From Planctomycetota bacterium (GTDB lineage: Bacteria; Planctomycetota; PUPC01; JACPCR01): DNA of 64,000 nt. How positions within the stretch are numbered: position 1 is the first letter of the stretch; each line of letters begins with the position of its first letter. The notes below the pieces were generated by a model. That model worked only from the letters and a program-made list of their open reading frames with translations. It searched no databases and was not told where the DNA came from. Position numbers and translations under genes: made by a program. The stretch covers positions 46,602 to 110,601 of the forward strand of contig JACPCR010000081.1 in the NCBI GenBank assembly GCA_016179685.1, in the 5' to 3' direction. Below are positions 8,615 through 17,241 of the stretch, one piece after another.

Positions 8615-10120
8615 ATGAACCCGACCTACGAAAAACTTTTGACCCGGTTGAAGGAGCTGCACCACCTCGGCTCGATCTCCGGCCTCGTGAGCTGGGACCA
8701 GGAGACCTACATGCCGCCGAAAGCGGGGGCCGACCGCGCGGAACAACTGGCGTTATTGTCCTCCCTGATCCACCAACGCCTCATCAGTGATGAGATGGGC
8801 GAATTGCTCGAGACGCTTCGCGCACCCGCCGAGTCCGGGGAACTCGGCGCCGAGGCCGCCGTCAACGTCCGGGAGCTGCGCCGGACCTATGCTCGCAAGA
8901 AAAAGCTGCCCACCGAGCTGGTCGAGGAGATCAGCCGCACCCGGTCCCTTGCCCAGCAGGCGTGGGTCAAGGCGCGCCAGGCCTCCGACTTCCCACTGTT
9001 CAAGCCCTGGCTTGAAAAAACGGTGGAACTGCAGCGCCAGGTGGCCGTCCTCTACGGCTACAAACAGGACATTTACGACGCGCTCATCGAGGATTACGAG
9101 CCGGGCATGACGGTGGCCGAATTGGACCCGATCTTCGCCGAAATCCGTTCCCGGACGGTGCCGCTCGTCGCCGCTATCGTGCGATCGGGACGGAGACCGG
9201 ACCGAGCCATCCTCAGCCGGCGTTACCCGATCGAGCAGCAGAAGGCCTTCGGGATGGAGATCGCCCGGGCGATGGGCTTCGACTTCGAGGCCGGCCGGCT
9301 CGACACCTCCGCCCATCCCTTCTGCAGCGGGCTGACGGTGCGTGACGTGCGGATGACCACGCGGTATCGCGAGACGGACCCTCTCAGCTCCCTGTACGGC
9401 ATCATGCACGAGTCGGGACACGGGCTCTACGACCAGGGCTTTGATCCGAGGCACGCGGGCACTCCCATGGCGGAGGCCGTGTCCCTGGGCATCCATGAAT
9501 CCCAGTCGCGCTTGTGGGAGAACCTGGTGGGCCGAAGCCGCGCCTTCTGGACCTTCGCTCTGCCGCGCTTCAAGGCGGCTTTCCCGGGGATCGCGGGCGA
9601 CCTGGACCTCGACACCATCACCTGGGCGGTCAACGAAGTCACTCCATCCCTCATCCGCGTCGAAGCCGATGAGGTCACTTACAACCTCCACATCCTCCTC
9701 CGGTTCGAACTCGAGCGCGACCTCCTCAACGGCCGCGTGCAGGTGTCAGACCTGCCTGGCATCTGGAGCGATCGCATGGCGGCCTATCTGGGTCTGAGGC
9801 CCCCGGATGATGCGCGCGGCGTGCTCCAGGACATTCACTGGTCTTTTGGGCTTTTCGGCTATTTCCCGACCTATACGCTGGGCAACCTGTATGGGGACCA
9901 GTTTTTCGAGACCGCGAGGCGCGACCTGCCGGACATGGATGATCGGGTCGCCCGCGGGGACTTCCAGCCCCTGCGGGAATGGCTCAGGGAGAAGATTCAT
10001 TCCCAGGGCATGCGCTACAAGGCCAAGGAGCTGGTCGAGCGCGTCACCGGCAAGCCGCCCGCCAGCGATGCCTTCCTGAATTACATGGAACGGAAGTTTG
10101 GCGAGCTTTACGGGGTATAA
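8615..10120 (+). CDS. Carboxypeptidase M32 family (thermostable carboxypeptidase 1 type)
   Basis: A 501-residue zinc metallocarboxypeptidase that removes C-terminal amino acids from peptides. It has the family zinc motif HESGH (about residues 265-269, within SLYGIMHESGHGLYDQG) and the ligand Glu of SLGIHESQSRLWENLVGRS. The start MNPTYEKLLTRLKEL gives the standard family length; the frame is open further upstream through the previous gene's shadow. The early LVSWDQETYMP stretch is also typical of M32. Cytoplasmic, with no signal peptide. It stands alone between the WD40-like gene and a repeat. Confidence 0.95.
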   Translation: MNPTYEKLLTRLKELHHLGSISGLVSWDQETYMPPKAGADRAEQLALLSSLIHQRLISDEMGELLETLRAPAESGELGAEAAVNVRELRRTYARKKKLPTELVEEISRTRSLAQQAWVKARQASDFPLFKPWLEKTVELQRQVAVLYGYKQDIYDALIEDYEPGMTVAELDPIFAEIRSRTVPLVAAIVRSGRRPDRAILSRRYPIEQQKAFGMEIARAMGFDFEAGRLDTSAHPFCSGLTVRDVRMTTRYRETDPLSSLYGIMHESGHGLYDQGFDPRHAGTPMAEAVSLGIHESQSRLWENLVGRSRAFWTFALPRFKAAFPGIAGDLDLDTITWAVNEVTPSLIRVEADEVTYNLHILLRFELERDLLNGRVQVSDLPGIWSDRMAAYLGLRPPDDARGVLQDIHWSFGLFGYFPTYTLGNLYGDQFFETARRDLPDMDDRVARGDFQPLREWLREKIHSQGMRYKAKELVERVTGKPPASDAFLNYMERKFGELYGV

Positions 10121-10157
10121 TCCTGTACACAGAATACCGTCTCCTCCCGCACCCGCG

Positions 10158-10347
10158 TACCCTTGAGGCGGGCGAAGCCCGCAACTCAACAAGGGTGCAA
10201 AAGGTGTCAGGGTTCAGGGTTCAGGAATCAACTGACACCCGGCCCGCCTCCCACGGGGACAAGTCTGGCGGGACACCTTTCAACTTCTCCGCCGGGTGCC
10301 CGCCGGGTGTCCACAAAGTGGGCGCGGCGCGGAGAAGTTGCACCCTA
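10158..10347 (+). repeat. Dispersed compound repeat (GGCGGGCGAAGCCCGC / GGTGTCAGGGTTCAGG type)
   Basis: The space between two genes is filled by a compound repeat: an AGGCGGGCGAAGCCCGC hairpin, a GGTGTCAGGGTTCAGGG stretch, a CGGCCCGCCTCCCACGGGG block, and an AACTTCTCCGCC end matched by GGCGCGGAGAAGTT. A near-identical copy lies inverted at about 27075-27205, and shorter relatives occur at 37740-37915. No coding potential is supported. Confidence 0.85.
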
Positions 10348-10355
10348 AGACGCTC

Positions 10356-11129
10356 ATGCCTGAAATACCCTTCATCATCGACTTTTCTCGGACCTTCATC
10401 CATTTCCGAAGCAACCGCGTGAACCACACGCCGAGACTGCAAGCGGACGCATCCTGCACGGTGCGGCAGCCCGGAGTCGAGGCGCGGACCTTCTACCTGA
10501 GCTGCGCTTGCCTCGGCGAGAACATGTACGTCGCCCGCGGCCTCGTGCAGGTCCCCACTTGCGAGTTCGTGCTCCTGGCCGAGCCGGACCGAGAGTACGG
10601 CTACATCAAGAAATACGCCTCCTCGGACAAGGACATCCGGGAATCTCACCGCGTCGGCGAGCCGATGAAGACCCATAGCGGCATCCCCGCAACCGTGCTC
10701 TCCCTGCGAGTGTTCCCGGCACACCTCGCATCGGCGCACGCCTTGACAGACTATGACGGAATTCGGCGGGCGCATGAGGAGAATCGGCCCGTGGTGGGCC
10801 GAACCCGCTACCTGGCTGAGGACCGCTCCACCGAAGTCGTTCTGGAATACCCTGTCAAGATTTTGAACCTGGCGCACGATAGGCCCCTGTGGCAGGTGGA
10901 CACGGGCCCCGTGCTCCTCCCCATCGAGCCGCTGCAAGTGCCGAAGGCTGGCTCTCCCCTGGCGAGCAGGCTCGGGCTGGCTTATATCCTCTACAACGGC
11001 TGGGGTGGGGCGGAAGTGGCGATCCGGGAGGAAACGGCCCTCGGACCGCCCGGAAATCGAGCCCTGGCGACGCAGCACTACACGGGGACGCGAGTCCTGG
11101 ACGCTCGAAATGAGCTGTTCGCCGGCTAG
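10356..11129 (+). CDS. Hypothetical protein, 257 aa
   Basis: The frame begins MPEIPFIIDFSRTFIHF; the open frame starts 20 codons earlier inside the repeat, so the ATG at 10356 is preferred. No signal peptide or membrane helix is evident. The sequence is well mixed and protein-like, with segments such as GENMYVARGLVQVPTCEFVL and GLAYILYNGWGGAEVAIREE, but I recognise no family. The TAG stop touches the left end of a palindromic element at 11129. No ribosome binding site is obvious. Codon usage resembles its neighbours. Confidence 0.7.
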   Translation: MPEIPFIIDFSRTFIHFRSNRVNHTPRLQADASCTVRQPGVEARTFYLSCACLGENMYVARGLVQVPTCEFVLLAEPDREYGYIKKYASSDKDIRESHRVGEPMKTHSGIPATVLSLRVFPAHLASAHALTDYDGIRRAHEENRPVVGRTRYLAEDRSTEVVLEYPVKILNLAHDRPLWQVDTGPVLLPIEPLQVPKAGSPLASRLGLAYILYNGWGGAEVAIREETALGPPGNRALATQHYTGTRVLDARNELFAG

Positions 11130-11172
11130 TATCCCTGTTCAGAAGTGCGGCCGCACTTGCCAACTCGTCTAC
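11129..11172 (+). repeat. 44-bp imperfect palindrome, AAGTGC-N4-GCACTT tip (copy 1)
   Basis: The geometry is 20+4+20. The tip reads AAGTGCGGCCGCACTT and 13 of 20 arm positions pair. The left arm resembles the arm word ATCCCTGTTCA of the copy at 29342, while the right arm shares CAACTCGTCTAC with the copies at 30711 and 45044, so it looks like a hybrid of two arm types. The element begins at the last base of the upstream gene's TAG stop. Confidence 0.75.
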
Positions 11173-11207
11173 TAGCTTCGCGGCTTTTCCCGGCTACAAT
11201 TTTCACC

Positions 11208-11546
11208 ATGCGCACCGCTGGCCGTGTCGCCATCCCCGCGCTGCTGCTTTCCACCCTCGCCGGCTGCACGATTCCGGGCCTCTACGACAGCTCGCATGAG
11301 AATGACGGAGGCCACAAAGGCCAGGTCGTCGATGGGATCACAGGTAAAGGGCTGACCGGGGCCTGGCTGACCGGTGCGCTTCCCACGTATCGCGACCGAA
11401 TCATCAAGACCAGGGGCGAAGGCCTTTTCTGTTACCACAACCAAGGCAACCCGGGCGGCGTCACCTTCCACTGCAAGGGTTACATCTCGCGGACGGTTTC
11501 CATGGACCTGTTTTATCGTGCGACGATTTCGGGAAACTCGTTTTAG
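11208..11546 (+). CDS. Small predicted lipoprotein
   Basis: A 112-residue protein whose N-terminus MRTAGRVAIPALLLSTLAGC is a lipoprotein signal peptide with lipobox LAGC, cysteine at residue 20. The ATG at 11208 is chosen over upstream frame codons because it gives this signal. The mature part (GQVVDGITGKGLTGAWL, FCYHNQGNPGGVTFHCKGY) looks like a small beta-sandwich of the carboxypeptidase-regulatory or PEGA kind, but that is only suggestive. A TACAAT box lies at 11195-11200, only 8 bases before the ATG, so the transcript could be nearly leaderless. Confidence 0.7.
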   Translation: MRTAGRVAIPALLLSTLAGCTIPGLYDSSHENDGGHKGQVVDGITGKGLTGAWLTGALPTYRDRIIKTRGEGLFCYHNQGNPGGVTFHCKGYISRTVSMDLFYRATISGNSF

Positions 11547-11600
11547 TGCTGAAGGCAGGGAGGGGCGGCATGTTGAGTTCAGCTTCAGGAGGAACAGAAG

Positions 11601-11996
11601 ATGCACAAACGATTCGTCACGGGCGCTGAGATGCAGGTGGAGCAGCTTCCCTGGGGGCCGCATGAATGGCTCTGCCGGCCCGGCTTGGTGGACGCGGAAA
11701 AGCTCCTGCTCGTGCGGGTCCGCATGCCGGCTGGCCAGGCCCATCGGTTTCACCGTCACCCGGAGTTCGAGGAGATCATCTACGTGGAGAAGGGGAAGGC
11801 CGAGCAGTGGGTGGACCGGGAGAAGCGGATTCTGGGGCCCGGGGACGCCGCTCACATCCCCATCAACGTGGTTCACGGCACCTACAACGCTGGCCGGGGC
11901 ACGCTCGTCTTCCTGGCGATCCTCAGCCCCGCCAAAATCCAGGGGCCACCCCTCATCGACATGAGCGGCGAGGAGCCTTGGAAGAGCCTCCGCTAG
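11601..11996 (+). CDS. Cupin-domain protein
   Basis: A 131-residue single-domain cupin (small beta barrel). Metal ligands are visible in the first motif HRFHRHPEFEEIIYVEKG (two His and a Glu) and the second motif PGDAAHIPINVVHGT (His). An AGGAGG site is placed 8 bases before the ATG. Cupins of this size are often sugar isomerases, dioxygenases or regulators; which one cannot be told. It is followed two bases after its stop by a palindromic element. Confidence 0.9.
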   Translation: MHKRFVTGAEMQVEQLPWGPHEWLCRPGLVDAEKLLLVRVRMPAGQAHRFHRHPEFEEIIYVEKGKAEQWVDREKRILGPGDAAHIPINVVHGTYNAGRGTLVFLAILSPAKIQGPPLIDMSGEEPWKSLR

Positions 11997-11997
11997 T

Positions 11998-12041
11998 CTT
12001 GTGCAGCGCAGAAGTGCTTTCGCACTTTTGCGCTGTAAAAC
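11998..12041 (+). repeat. 44-bp palindrome, AAGTGC-N4-GCACTT tip (copy 2)
   Basis: Left arm ends CAGCGCAGAAGTGC, loop TTTC, right arm starts GCACTTTTGCGCTG. 16 of 20 arm positions pair, 13 of the inner 14. It lies immediately after the cupin stop codon, where it could also act as a transcript-end hairpin, although no U-run follows. Confidence 0.85.
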
Positions 12042-12114
12042 TAAATATCGAGGACGAACAAGAATCCGCACTTCCCTCCTCGATGAGTCTTGACAGTCTG
12101 TTTGATAGGCAGTC

Positions 12115-13119
12115 ATGTCTTTGTCGCTGCTCAGCCACGGTCCAGTCCTTAACCCTCCCGGAATTGCAGTCCCAGGGTTTTCGCCGGGATTTGCGTTCCC
12201 CCTCCGATGCGTTTCTGCACAATGCCTCGGGGTTGTCGGCCTCATCATCCTGGCTTCCGCACTCCGGCCCGCCTGGGCCGAGCCGGTCCCACCCTTGACG
12301 CTCGTCTCCGCCGCGGTGACCGAAGCACCCCGGATCGACGGCAGCGGGGACGAAGCCGTCTGGACCCGGGCGCAGGCCGTCACCGTGCGCCTGAAGAAGC
12401 TGGGCCGTCAGGCGGGCCTGCCTGCCGCGGCGGCGCAGACAAGTGCGGAAAGCGAGGTCAGCCTGGCCAGCGTCCATACGCAAACGGAAATCTTCTTCCT
12501 GGCTCGCTGGAAGGACGCCACCCGCGACGACTCTCACAAGGCCTGGGCCTGGGACGAGGCCAAGAAGACCTATGCGGCGGGGGTGGAGCTGGAGGACGTT
12601 CTCGGCCTGGGCTTTGCGCTCCGGGGTCCCTTCACCGGCGTGATGACCGCCCCGATCGAGTGCGAATGGGACGTGTGGCAGTGGAAGGCGGCTCGGACGA
12701 ATCCGGGCGGCCATGCCATGGACAAGCATCACGTGCACAGCTTGCGGCAACCGGAAAACGGGAAGGCCAAGAGCTTCAAGACCAGGTCCGGCGAGATGGT
12801 CTGGATCGCCCGGCTCGAGGACGCTGGCGATTCGGCGCAGGCGACCCAGCAGACCCCGGCGGAATTCCAGGGGCCGCGAGTGCCGCAGTACGTGCCTGGC
12901 AAGCCTTCAAGAAGCGCCGCGGACGTGCGCGCTCGCGGTGAATGGAACGACGGTCAATGGTGTCTCGAGCTCGCCCGCAAGCTCGAGACCGGTTCTCCCG
13001 ATGATACCCCGTTCAAACCGGGCGCAACGGTCCCCATGGCCGTATCGGTCTTCGATCATTGCGAGGACATGGAACACAGCGTCTCGAAGGTCCTTCACCT
13101 CAAGCTGCAAGATTTTTGA
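12115..13119 (+). CDS. Exported protein with ethylbenzene-dehydrogenase-like haem-binding (DOMON-type) domain
   Basis: A 334-residue protein. A long N-terminal region with a hydrophobic stretch (LGVVGLIILASALRPAWA, about 39-56) looks like a signal peptide ending at AWA. The mature part starts IDGSGDEAVWTRA, typical of the EB_dh/cytochrome c-552-type haem-binding domain. It also has FFLARWKDATRD and the characteristic EWDVWQWKAARTNP segment, which in characterised members packs around a b-type haem. It stands alone, with no Mo-enzyme subunits nearby, so its redox partner is unknown. The start is uncertain: no ribosome binding site is obvious and a shorter signal peptide is possible. Confidence 0.75.
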   Translation: MSLSLLSHGPVLNPPGIAVPGFSPGFAFPLRCVSAQCLGVVGLIILASALRPAWAEPVPPLTLVSAAVTEAPRIDGSGDEAVWTRAQAVTVRLKKLGRQAGLPAAAAQTSAESEVSLASVHTQTEIFFLARWKDATRDDSHKAWAWDEAKKTYAAGVELEDVLGLGFALRGPFTGVMTAPIECEWDVWQWKAARTNPGGHAMDKHHVHSLRQPENGKAKSFKTRSGEMVWIARLEDAGDSAQATQQTPAEFQGPRVPQYVPGKPSRSAADVRARGEWNDGQWCLELARKLETGSPDDTPFKPGATVPMAVSVFDHCEDMEHSVSKVLHLKLQDF

Positions 13120-13172
13120 AGGGAAACGGCTGACAACGGTTAATAAGTTCTTGTCACGAAAAGCTGTTGAGC

Positions 13173-13201
13173 TTGAAAGCGTTGGACAATTCTGATAGAG
13201 T
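13173..13201 (+). promoter_or_regulatory. Candidate sigma70-type promoter for the TIGR04073-like gene
   Basis: TTGAAA at 13173-13178 and TAGAGT at 13196-13201 are separated by 17 bases. The predicted transcript would start near 13209 and give a 5' leader of about 57 bases with AGGAGG before the ATG at 13266. Confidence 0.45.
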
Positions 13202-13265
13202 TAAGGGTGCTCGAATTGCTTAACTGCTTGATTTCTATGAACTTCAGGTGTCAGGAGGAATCCCC

Positions 13266-13628
13266 ATGAGGCCTCGAATGACCCTCCGGGGCCGGCTTCT
13301 TGCCGGCTGCACGGCCGGTGTCCTGGCCTTCCTTCTTCTCCCGGCCGTGTCCGAAGCCAAGCCTCCGGGTCCCATGACCAAGATGGGGCGCGGCGTCAAG
13401 AACATTGCCGTCGCCTTCTTTGATATCCCTGCCACCATCGGCCGCGCGGCTCATGAGGATAGCGTCTGGTACGCCATCACCTTCGGAATCTTCGAGGGCA
13501 TCGGGAACGCCACGACCCGCGCCGTTTCCGGCTTCGTCGAGGTCGTCTCATCCCCGTTCCCGCGATACGACCGCCCGCTTTACGACCGGAGACTCGGCGA
13601 GTCGCCGCTGGGCCGATACAAGAATTGA
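13266..13628 (+). CDS. Exosortase-system-associated protein, TIGR04073-like
   Basis: A 120-residue exported protein. The N-terminal signal ends near residue 30 (LAFLLLPAVSEA). The mature part has KMGRGVKNIAVAFFDIP, ITFGIFEGIGNATTRAVSG and FVEVVSSPFPRYDRPLY, matching the pattern I know from TIGR04073, a family described as co-occurring with exosortase/PEP-CTERM systems. An AGGAGG site lies 7 bases upstream, which fixes the ATG at 13266. No exosortase or PEP-CTERM protein is in this window. The molecular role is not known. Confidence 0.8.
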   Translation: MRPRMTLRGRLLAGCTAGVLAFLLLPAVSEAKPPGPMTKMGRGVKNIAVAFFDIPATIGRAAHEDSVWYAITFGIFEGIGNATTRAVSGFVEVVSSPFPRYDRPLYDRRLGESPLGRYKN

Positions 13629-13745
13629 GGTCGCCGAATCGATTCGACTCGTCCGCGAACGAAACTCGGGCCGCCGGACTTCTCATTTACAAGGCACTCT
13701 TTCGATTCCGACCCCGACGCGCAGGATCGTGAATAGCCGGGAAAA

Positions 13746-14546
13746 TTAGACCCGGCCAGTGAACTCGCGGCCGCGGATCAGCATGAAGCGGAACGTGCCT
13801 CGAGGCTTCTCACATTCGGTCAGCAGGCGCGCCTCCTCGTTCTCGAGCCCGAGATACTTGGTCTGTGACCTCATGTAGTGCAGCGCAAGGCCCCGACGGC
13901 GGTTCGGCGTCGGATTCGCCCCAGTCCGATGAAAATTCAAGGCGTGGTGGAACATGCAGTACCCGGCCTGAATTTCGACCGGCACGGGCTGGCACAGATC
14001 CGGATCGGAAAGAAATCGCTTCTTGAATTCTGTGGCCACGGGGCCCCACCGGTGGCTGCCCGGAATGACGATCATGCACCCGTTTTCCACCTTGGCGTCG
14101 TCCAGGGCGATCCAGCAGCTCACGTGGTCCTGCGGAATGAGGAACGGCCACGCGGGCGCGTCCTGATGCCAATCGGTGACCGTCCCGTGAAACCGCGGCT
14201 TCATCATGAGCTGGTCGGCGTAAAGCTTGATGTCCGGCCCCAATAAGTCTTCGATAACGTCCACGACCTCGGATTTCCGGGCGACCCTTTCGAACACCTC
14301 GTCAAAGTAGCAGAGATGGGTGATTTTACGGACCCGGTCCAGACCCTCCGCGGTCTGCTCCTCGCCGCTTCGAAACTTGGCCTCGAGCTGGATGAACCGC
14401 GGTGGTACGTGCGTGAGCCTGCCCGTCACGACCTCCTCGCTGCGGCGGCGCAACGAGGAGAGTTCCTCTTCCGTCAATACCCGCCGGTCGTACTTCAGAT
14501 AGCCATTTTCTTCGAAAAATTTCTTTTGTTCGTGCGTGAGTGCCAT
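13746..14546 (-). CDS. Phytanoyl-CoA dioxygenase (PhyH) family protein
   Basis: A 266-residue Fe(II)/2-oxoglutarate-dependent oxygenase of the PhyH family. The iron-binding facial triad is visible as HxD in TDWHQDAPAW (about residues 126-128) and a distal His in FHHALNFHRTG. The 2-oxoglutarate-binding Arg is probably in NPTPNRRRGLALHY. It begins 27 bp after the stop of the large membrane protein on the same strand and is probably co-transcribed. PhyH proteins in such genomes hydroxylate many small molecules; the substrate is unknown. Confidence 0.92.
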   Translation of the reverse strand: MALTHEQKKFFEENGYLKYDRRVLTEEELSSLRRRSEEVVTGRLTHVPPRFIQLEAKFRSGEEQTAEGLDRVRKITHLCYFDEVFERVARKSEVVDVIEDLLGPDIKLYADQLMMKPRFHGTVTDWHQDAPAWPFLIPQDHVSCWIALDDAKVENGCMIVIPGSHRWGPVATEFKKRFLSDPDLCQPVPVEIQAGYCMFHHALNFHRTGANPTPNRRRGLALHYMRSQTKYLGLENEEARLLTECEKPRGTFRFMLIRGREFTGRV

Positions 14547-14573
14547 GGTTCATTCCTCGGCCGATTGGAACAG

Positions 14574-17036
14574 CTACATTTTCTCCATTCCCACGGAGAC
14601 GTCGAGCAGGATGCAGTTCCCGCCCGCCCGCGGCGTGACGCGGAGCAGAAATTCGCCCGTCTCCAAGTTCAAACACCTTCGGCCAGGAAAGGCGCTTCCA
14701 CTTTCCACCTTCCGCCACTCCCCGGGGTCGGTTTGCCAGGCCTCGAGGGTGACGGCCCCGCTTCCCTGCTGCATGTGCGGGACCACCTGGATACCGACCT
14801 CCCTCCACTCCAGCACATCCAGCGGGATATCATAGGCGAAAACGATGTAAGTATTCGGGGAAAGACTGACGTAGGACCACGAGCCGCCGTCGTTTGGATA
14901 GGGTGTATATGGCGTATAAGAGTTCTGGGTGGCGAAGTAAACCTGGGTGGCCGTGTAATCGGCTACTCGGCCGCAGATGGTCCCGGGCGGGTGGTAGGTG
15001 CTGCCCGGGTCGAGCCGGAGCGGCAGGAAGGCGTAAAAGGTTGTGTCAGAACGAGTTTCCGCTTTCCCGGACACCAGAGTCCAGGCGGGCGGGCTCAGGC
15101 CTTCGCATCGTCCCCAGAGGAACAGCTCGCGGCCGACGCGGCTTGTCCCTTCCACGCTCTTGGGCGGTGAGAAATTGCCGTAGCCGCCCATCTCCACGTT
15201 CTCGGCGATGGAGTCCCAGGCGAAGCTCTTGACCTCTCCTGGCTGGAAAGTGGCCTGCCCCTGGGTCACGCCCCAGGGAGCGAGGAATCGGCCGAGCCAG
15301 AGATTCTGAACCTGGAGGGAAAGCCTCGTCCCGTTCCGGATGCGGCACTCGATCTTTCGGTTTCGGACCTGGCAATCGGCCTCGAGCCGGCCCACCTCCA
15401 AGACGTCCTCGGTGGAAAAGAGGTGATAGCTCCACATGCCGACTTCGAGCGGGGCGGGCAGGAAGGCGGGCGAGTCGTGGTTCGGCAGGGCGTCCAGAGA
15501 GAAGGCCTGGAACGGCATGGCTTGCGGCAACTCTCCGAAGTATTCCGGCAGGTCGGGCCGCCGCCACCGCACGGACGGGCTGGAAGGCATAAGGGTGTAA
15601 ACGCCGTGGGCCGGGGTGAAGAGTCCGGCCCAATCGGTCCGGCGGGCCTTCGGGGATTCGGTATCAAGGGAAAGCAAGCTGATTCGTTTGATCACCACCG
15701 TCCCGCCTTTGATTCCGAGGGTCCAGTAGTAGCCGCCAAAGGCGAAGAGGACGGACAAGGCGGGGACGGTAGCGAAAGCCCATTCCTTTCTCCCGAGCCT
15801 CCTCAGTATGAAATAGTTCAGTGGCCCGAGGCAAAGGATGGAAGCGAAGAGGAACAGGCCGATGTGCCAGAAGGCAGGTTGGCGGAGCTGATCAAGCTGA
15901 TTCAGGGAACTCAGCGTGAAGTTCTTCAACTCGCCCGGGGTCCGGGCCAGGGGATTTTCGATCACGGAATGCAAGAGGGCCGCACGGCCGGGCCAGTCCA
16001 GCAGCGCCTGCTGGCGGATATCGAAGGCGAGGTAGAGGACGCGCCCGGCTCCGTGCTGTCTCTCCACGACCAGGGGATGGCCGTCGGACAAAGCGAGTGC
16101 TCGGCCGCCATCGAGGCGTACCGGAAGGATGCGCACGGGGAGCTTTGGGCGTGCGGACGAGAGACACCGGAATCGATCGGGCGAGACCTCGATTTCGTCC
16201 CAAGAAGAGGGCTCGGGCACGAGGCCTTTCAGAAACGTTTCGGAATAGTCTTCCTGGCGGCCGCCGTAGGCGGCGATGAGGGTCCCGCCAGCGGCGACCC
16301 ATTCCTCGATGGCCCGGCGCTGCGCGGGACGCCACCGGGCGGGACTGGCCTGGAAGAGAAAAATAGCGCTGGCGGACTCGTATCCGGCAGAATGGTCCGG
16401 AAGGATATCCTCATCCAGCACCCGGGCCGAAATCTCGACGCGAGCACGGGGCTTGGCCTTCGCAAGCGGCTGCACGGGAGACGGAAGCGGGGGCGTGCCC
16501 CGGGCCGCTTCAGCCGCCCTCTCGGCCTCCACCCCGTGGGGCCCGGCTGGGTCCGCCGTCCCGGGCTCGGGCGGTAGCAGGAGGAAAGGCTGGACCGCGG
16601 CCCAGTTACCCACCACGGCGACGATCCGTCCTTCGGGTCCGATCATCGTGATGGGACGCGTCCTGTCCGTCCAGAGAGGCCGACCGCCAGCATCCAGCAT
16701 CTGGACGCGGGCGACCTGCTGGTTGCCCGGTCCCTTGAACAGGTACAGGGTCAACCGCTTGCTCGTGCCACGCGGCAGTTCGATCGGCCGCTCGAATACG
16801 GGGTGAAGGACTTCGTTGACCATCGGACCCAATTCCGCGGCCCCGATCTCCAGGCTGCCCTGGAAGTCCGGCCCCGAGTTGCTCACCTCGACAGTCACCG
16901 GATTCCATGCCCCGCTCCTCATGAGGCCGCCGATGCCGTAATCCAGAATCTGCACTCCGATTTCCGCCTGCACCGGCATCGCCAGCGCAACGGCGGCTTC
17001 CAGAAGACATAGAAGGCCAGAGGCGCGAAGAACCAT
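14574..17036 (-). CDS. Large exported/membrane protein with glutamine-amidotransferase-like middle domain
   Basis: An 820-residue protein. The ATG at 17036 (MVLRASGLLCLLEAAVALAM) gives a clean signal peptide ending at VQA; a TTG 9 codons upstream is the alternative. A beta-sandwich-like domain follows (WNPVTVEVSNSGPDFQGSLE). Next comes a class-I-amidotransferase-like flavodoxin region (QRRAIEEWVAAGGTLIAAYG, LVVERQHGAGRVLYLAFD), then two membrane helices at about 380-440 (IGLFLFASILCLGPLNYFIL) and a long C-terminal beta-rich part. The order resembles bacterial membrane proteins encoded beside von Willebrand-type and MoxR proteins, but none is adjacent. Function unknown; probably an envelope protein. 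Confidence 0.75.
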   Translation of the reverse strand: MVLRASGLLCLLEAAVALAMPVQAEIGVQILDYGIGGLMRSGAWNPVTVEVSNSGPDFQGSLEIGAAELGPMVNEVLHPVFERPIELPRGTSKRLTLYLFKGPGNQQVARVQMLDAGGRPLWTDRTRPITMIGPEGRIVAVVGNWAAVQPFLLLPPEPGTADPAGPHGVEAERAAEAARGTPPLPSPVQPLAKAKPRARVEISARVLDEDILPDHSAGYESASAIFLFQASPARWRPAQRRAIEEWVAAGGTLIAAYGGRQEDYSETFLKGLVPEPSSWDEIEVSPDRFRCLSSARPKLPVRILPVRLDGGRALALSDGHPLVVERQHGAGRVLYLAFDIRQQALLDWPGRAALLHSVIENPLARTPGELKNFTLSSLNQLDQLRQPAFWHIGLFLFASILCLGPLNYFILRRLGRKEWAFATVPALSVLFAFGGYYWTLGIKGGTVVIKRISLLSLDTESPKARRTDWAGLFTPAHGVYTLMPSSPSVRWRRPDLPEYFGELPQAMPFQAFSLDALPNHDSPAFLPAPLEVGMWSYHLFSTEDVLEVGRLEADCQVRNRKIECRIRNGTRLSLQVQNLWLGRFLAPWGVTQGQATFQPGEVKSFAWDSIAENVEMGGYGNFSPPKSVEGTSRVGRELFLWGRCEGLSPPAWTLVSGKAETRSDTTFYAFLPLRLDPGSTYHPPGTICGRVADYTATQVYFATQNSYTPYTPYPNDGGSWSYVSLSPNTYIVFAYDIPLDVLEWREVGIQVVPHMQQGSGAVTLEAWQTDPGEWRKVESGSAFPGRRCLNLETGEFLLRVTPRAGGNCILLDVSVGMEKM

Positions 17037-17182
17037 GAAGTTCGAAATCCAGGAACGGGACAAATGTCAATTTGCAGGAGCTTAACAAAAATGATCCCCG
17101 CAACTCAACTTGAAACTTCGTTTCGGAATTTTCTGCAAAATGGCCCCGCGTTCCTTGTCCCTGGACGATGAGGGGGTGGGCA

Positions 17183-17204
17183 GTAACTTCCCAATAAGTT
17201 CGGG
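17183..17204 (+). repeat. AACTTC-AAGTT palindromic element (copy 1)
   Basis: GTAACTTCCCAATAAGTTCGGG is a member of a dispersed family whose best form is GTAACTTCTCAAGAAGTTCGGGG. Other copies are at 17463 (inverted), 18392, 37147 and 47927 (inverted). A secondary shared stretch, CGAnTCnAATCTATnAGTT, follows here (about 17212-17233) and at 37180. Confidence 0.7.
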
Positions 17205-17241
17205 TAAGACGAACGAGTCAAATCTATGAGTTATGAAGGTA

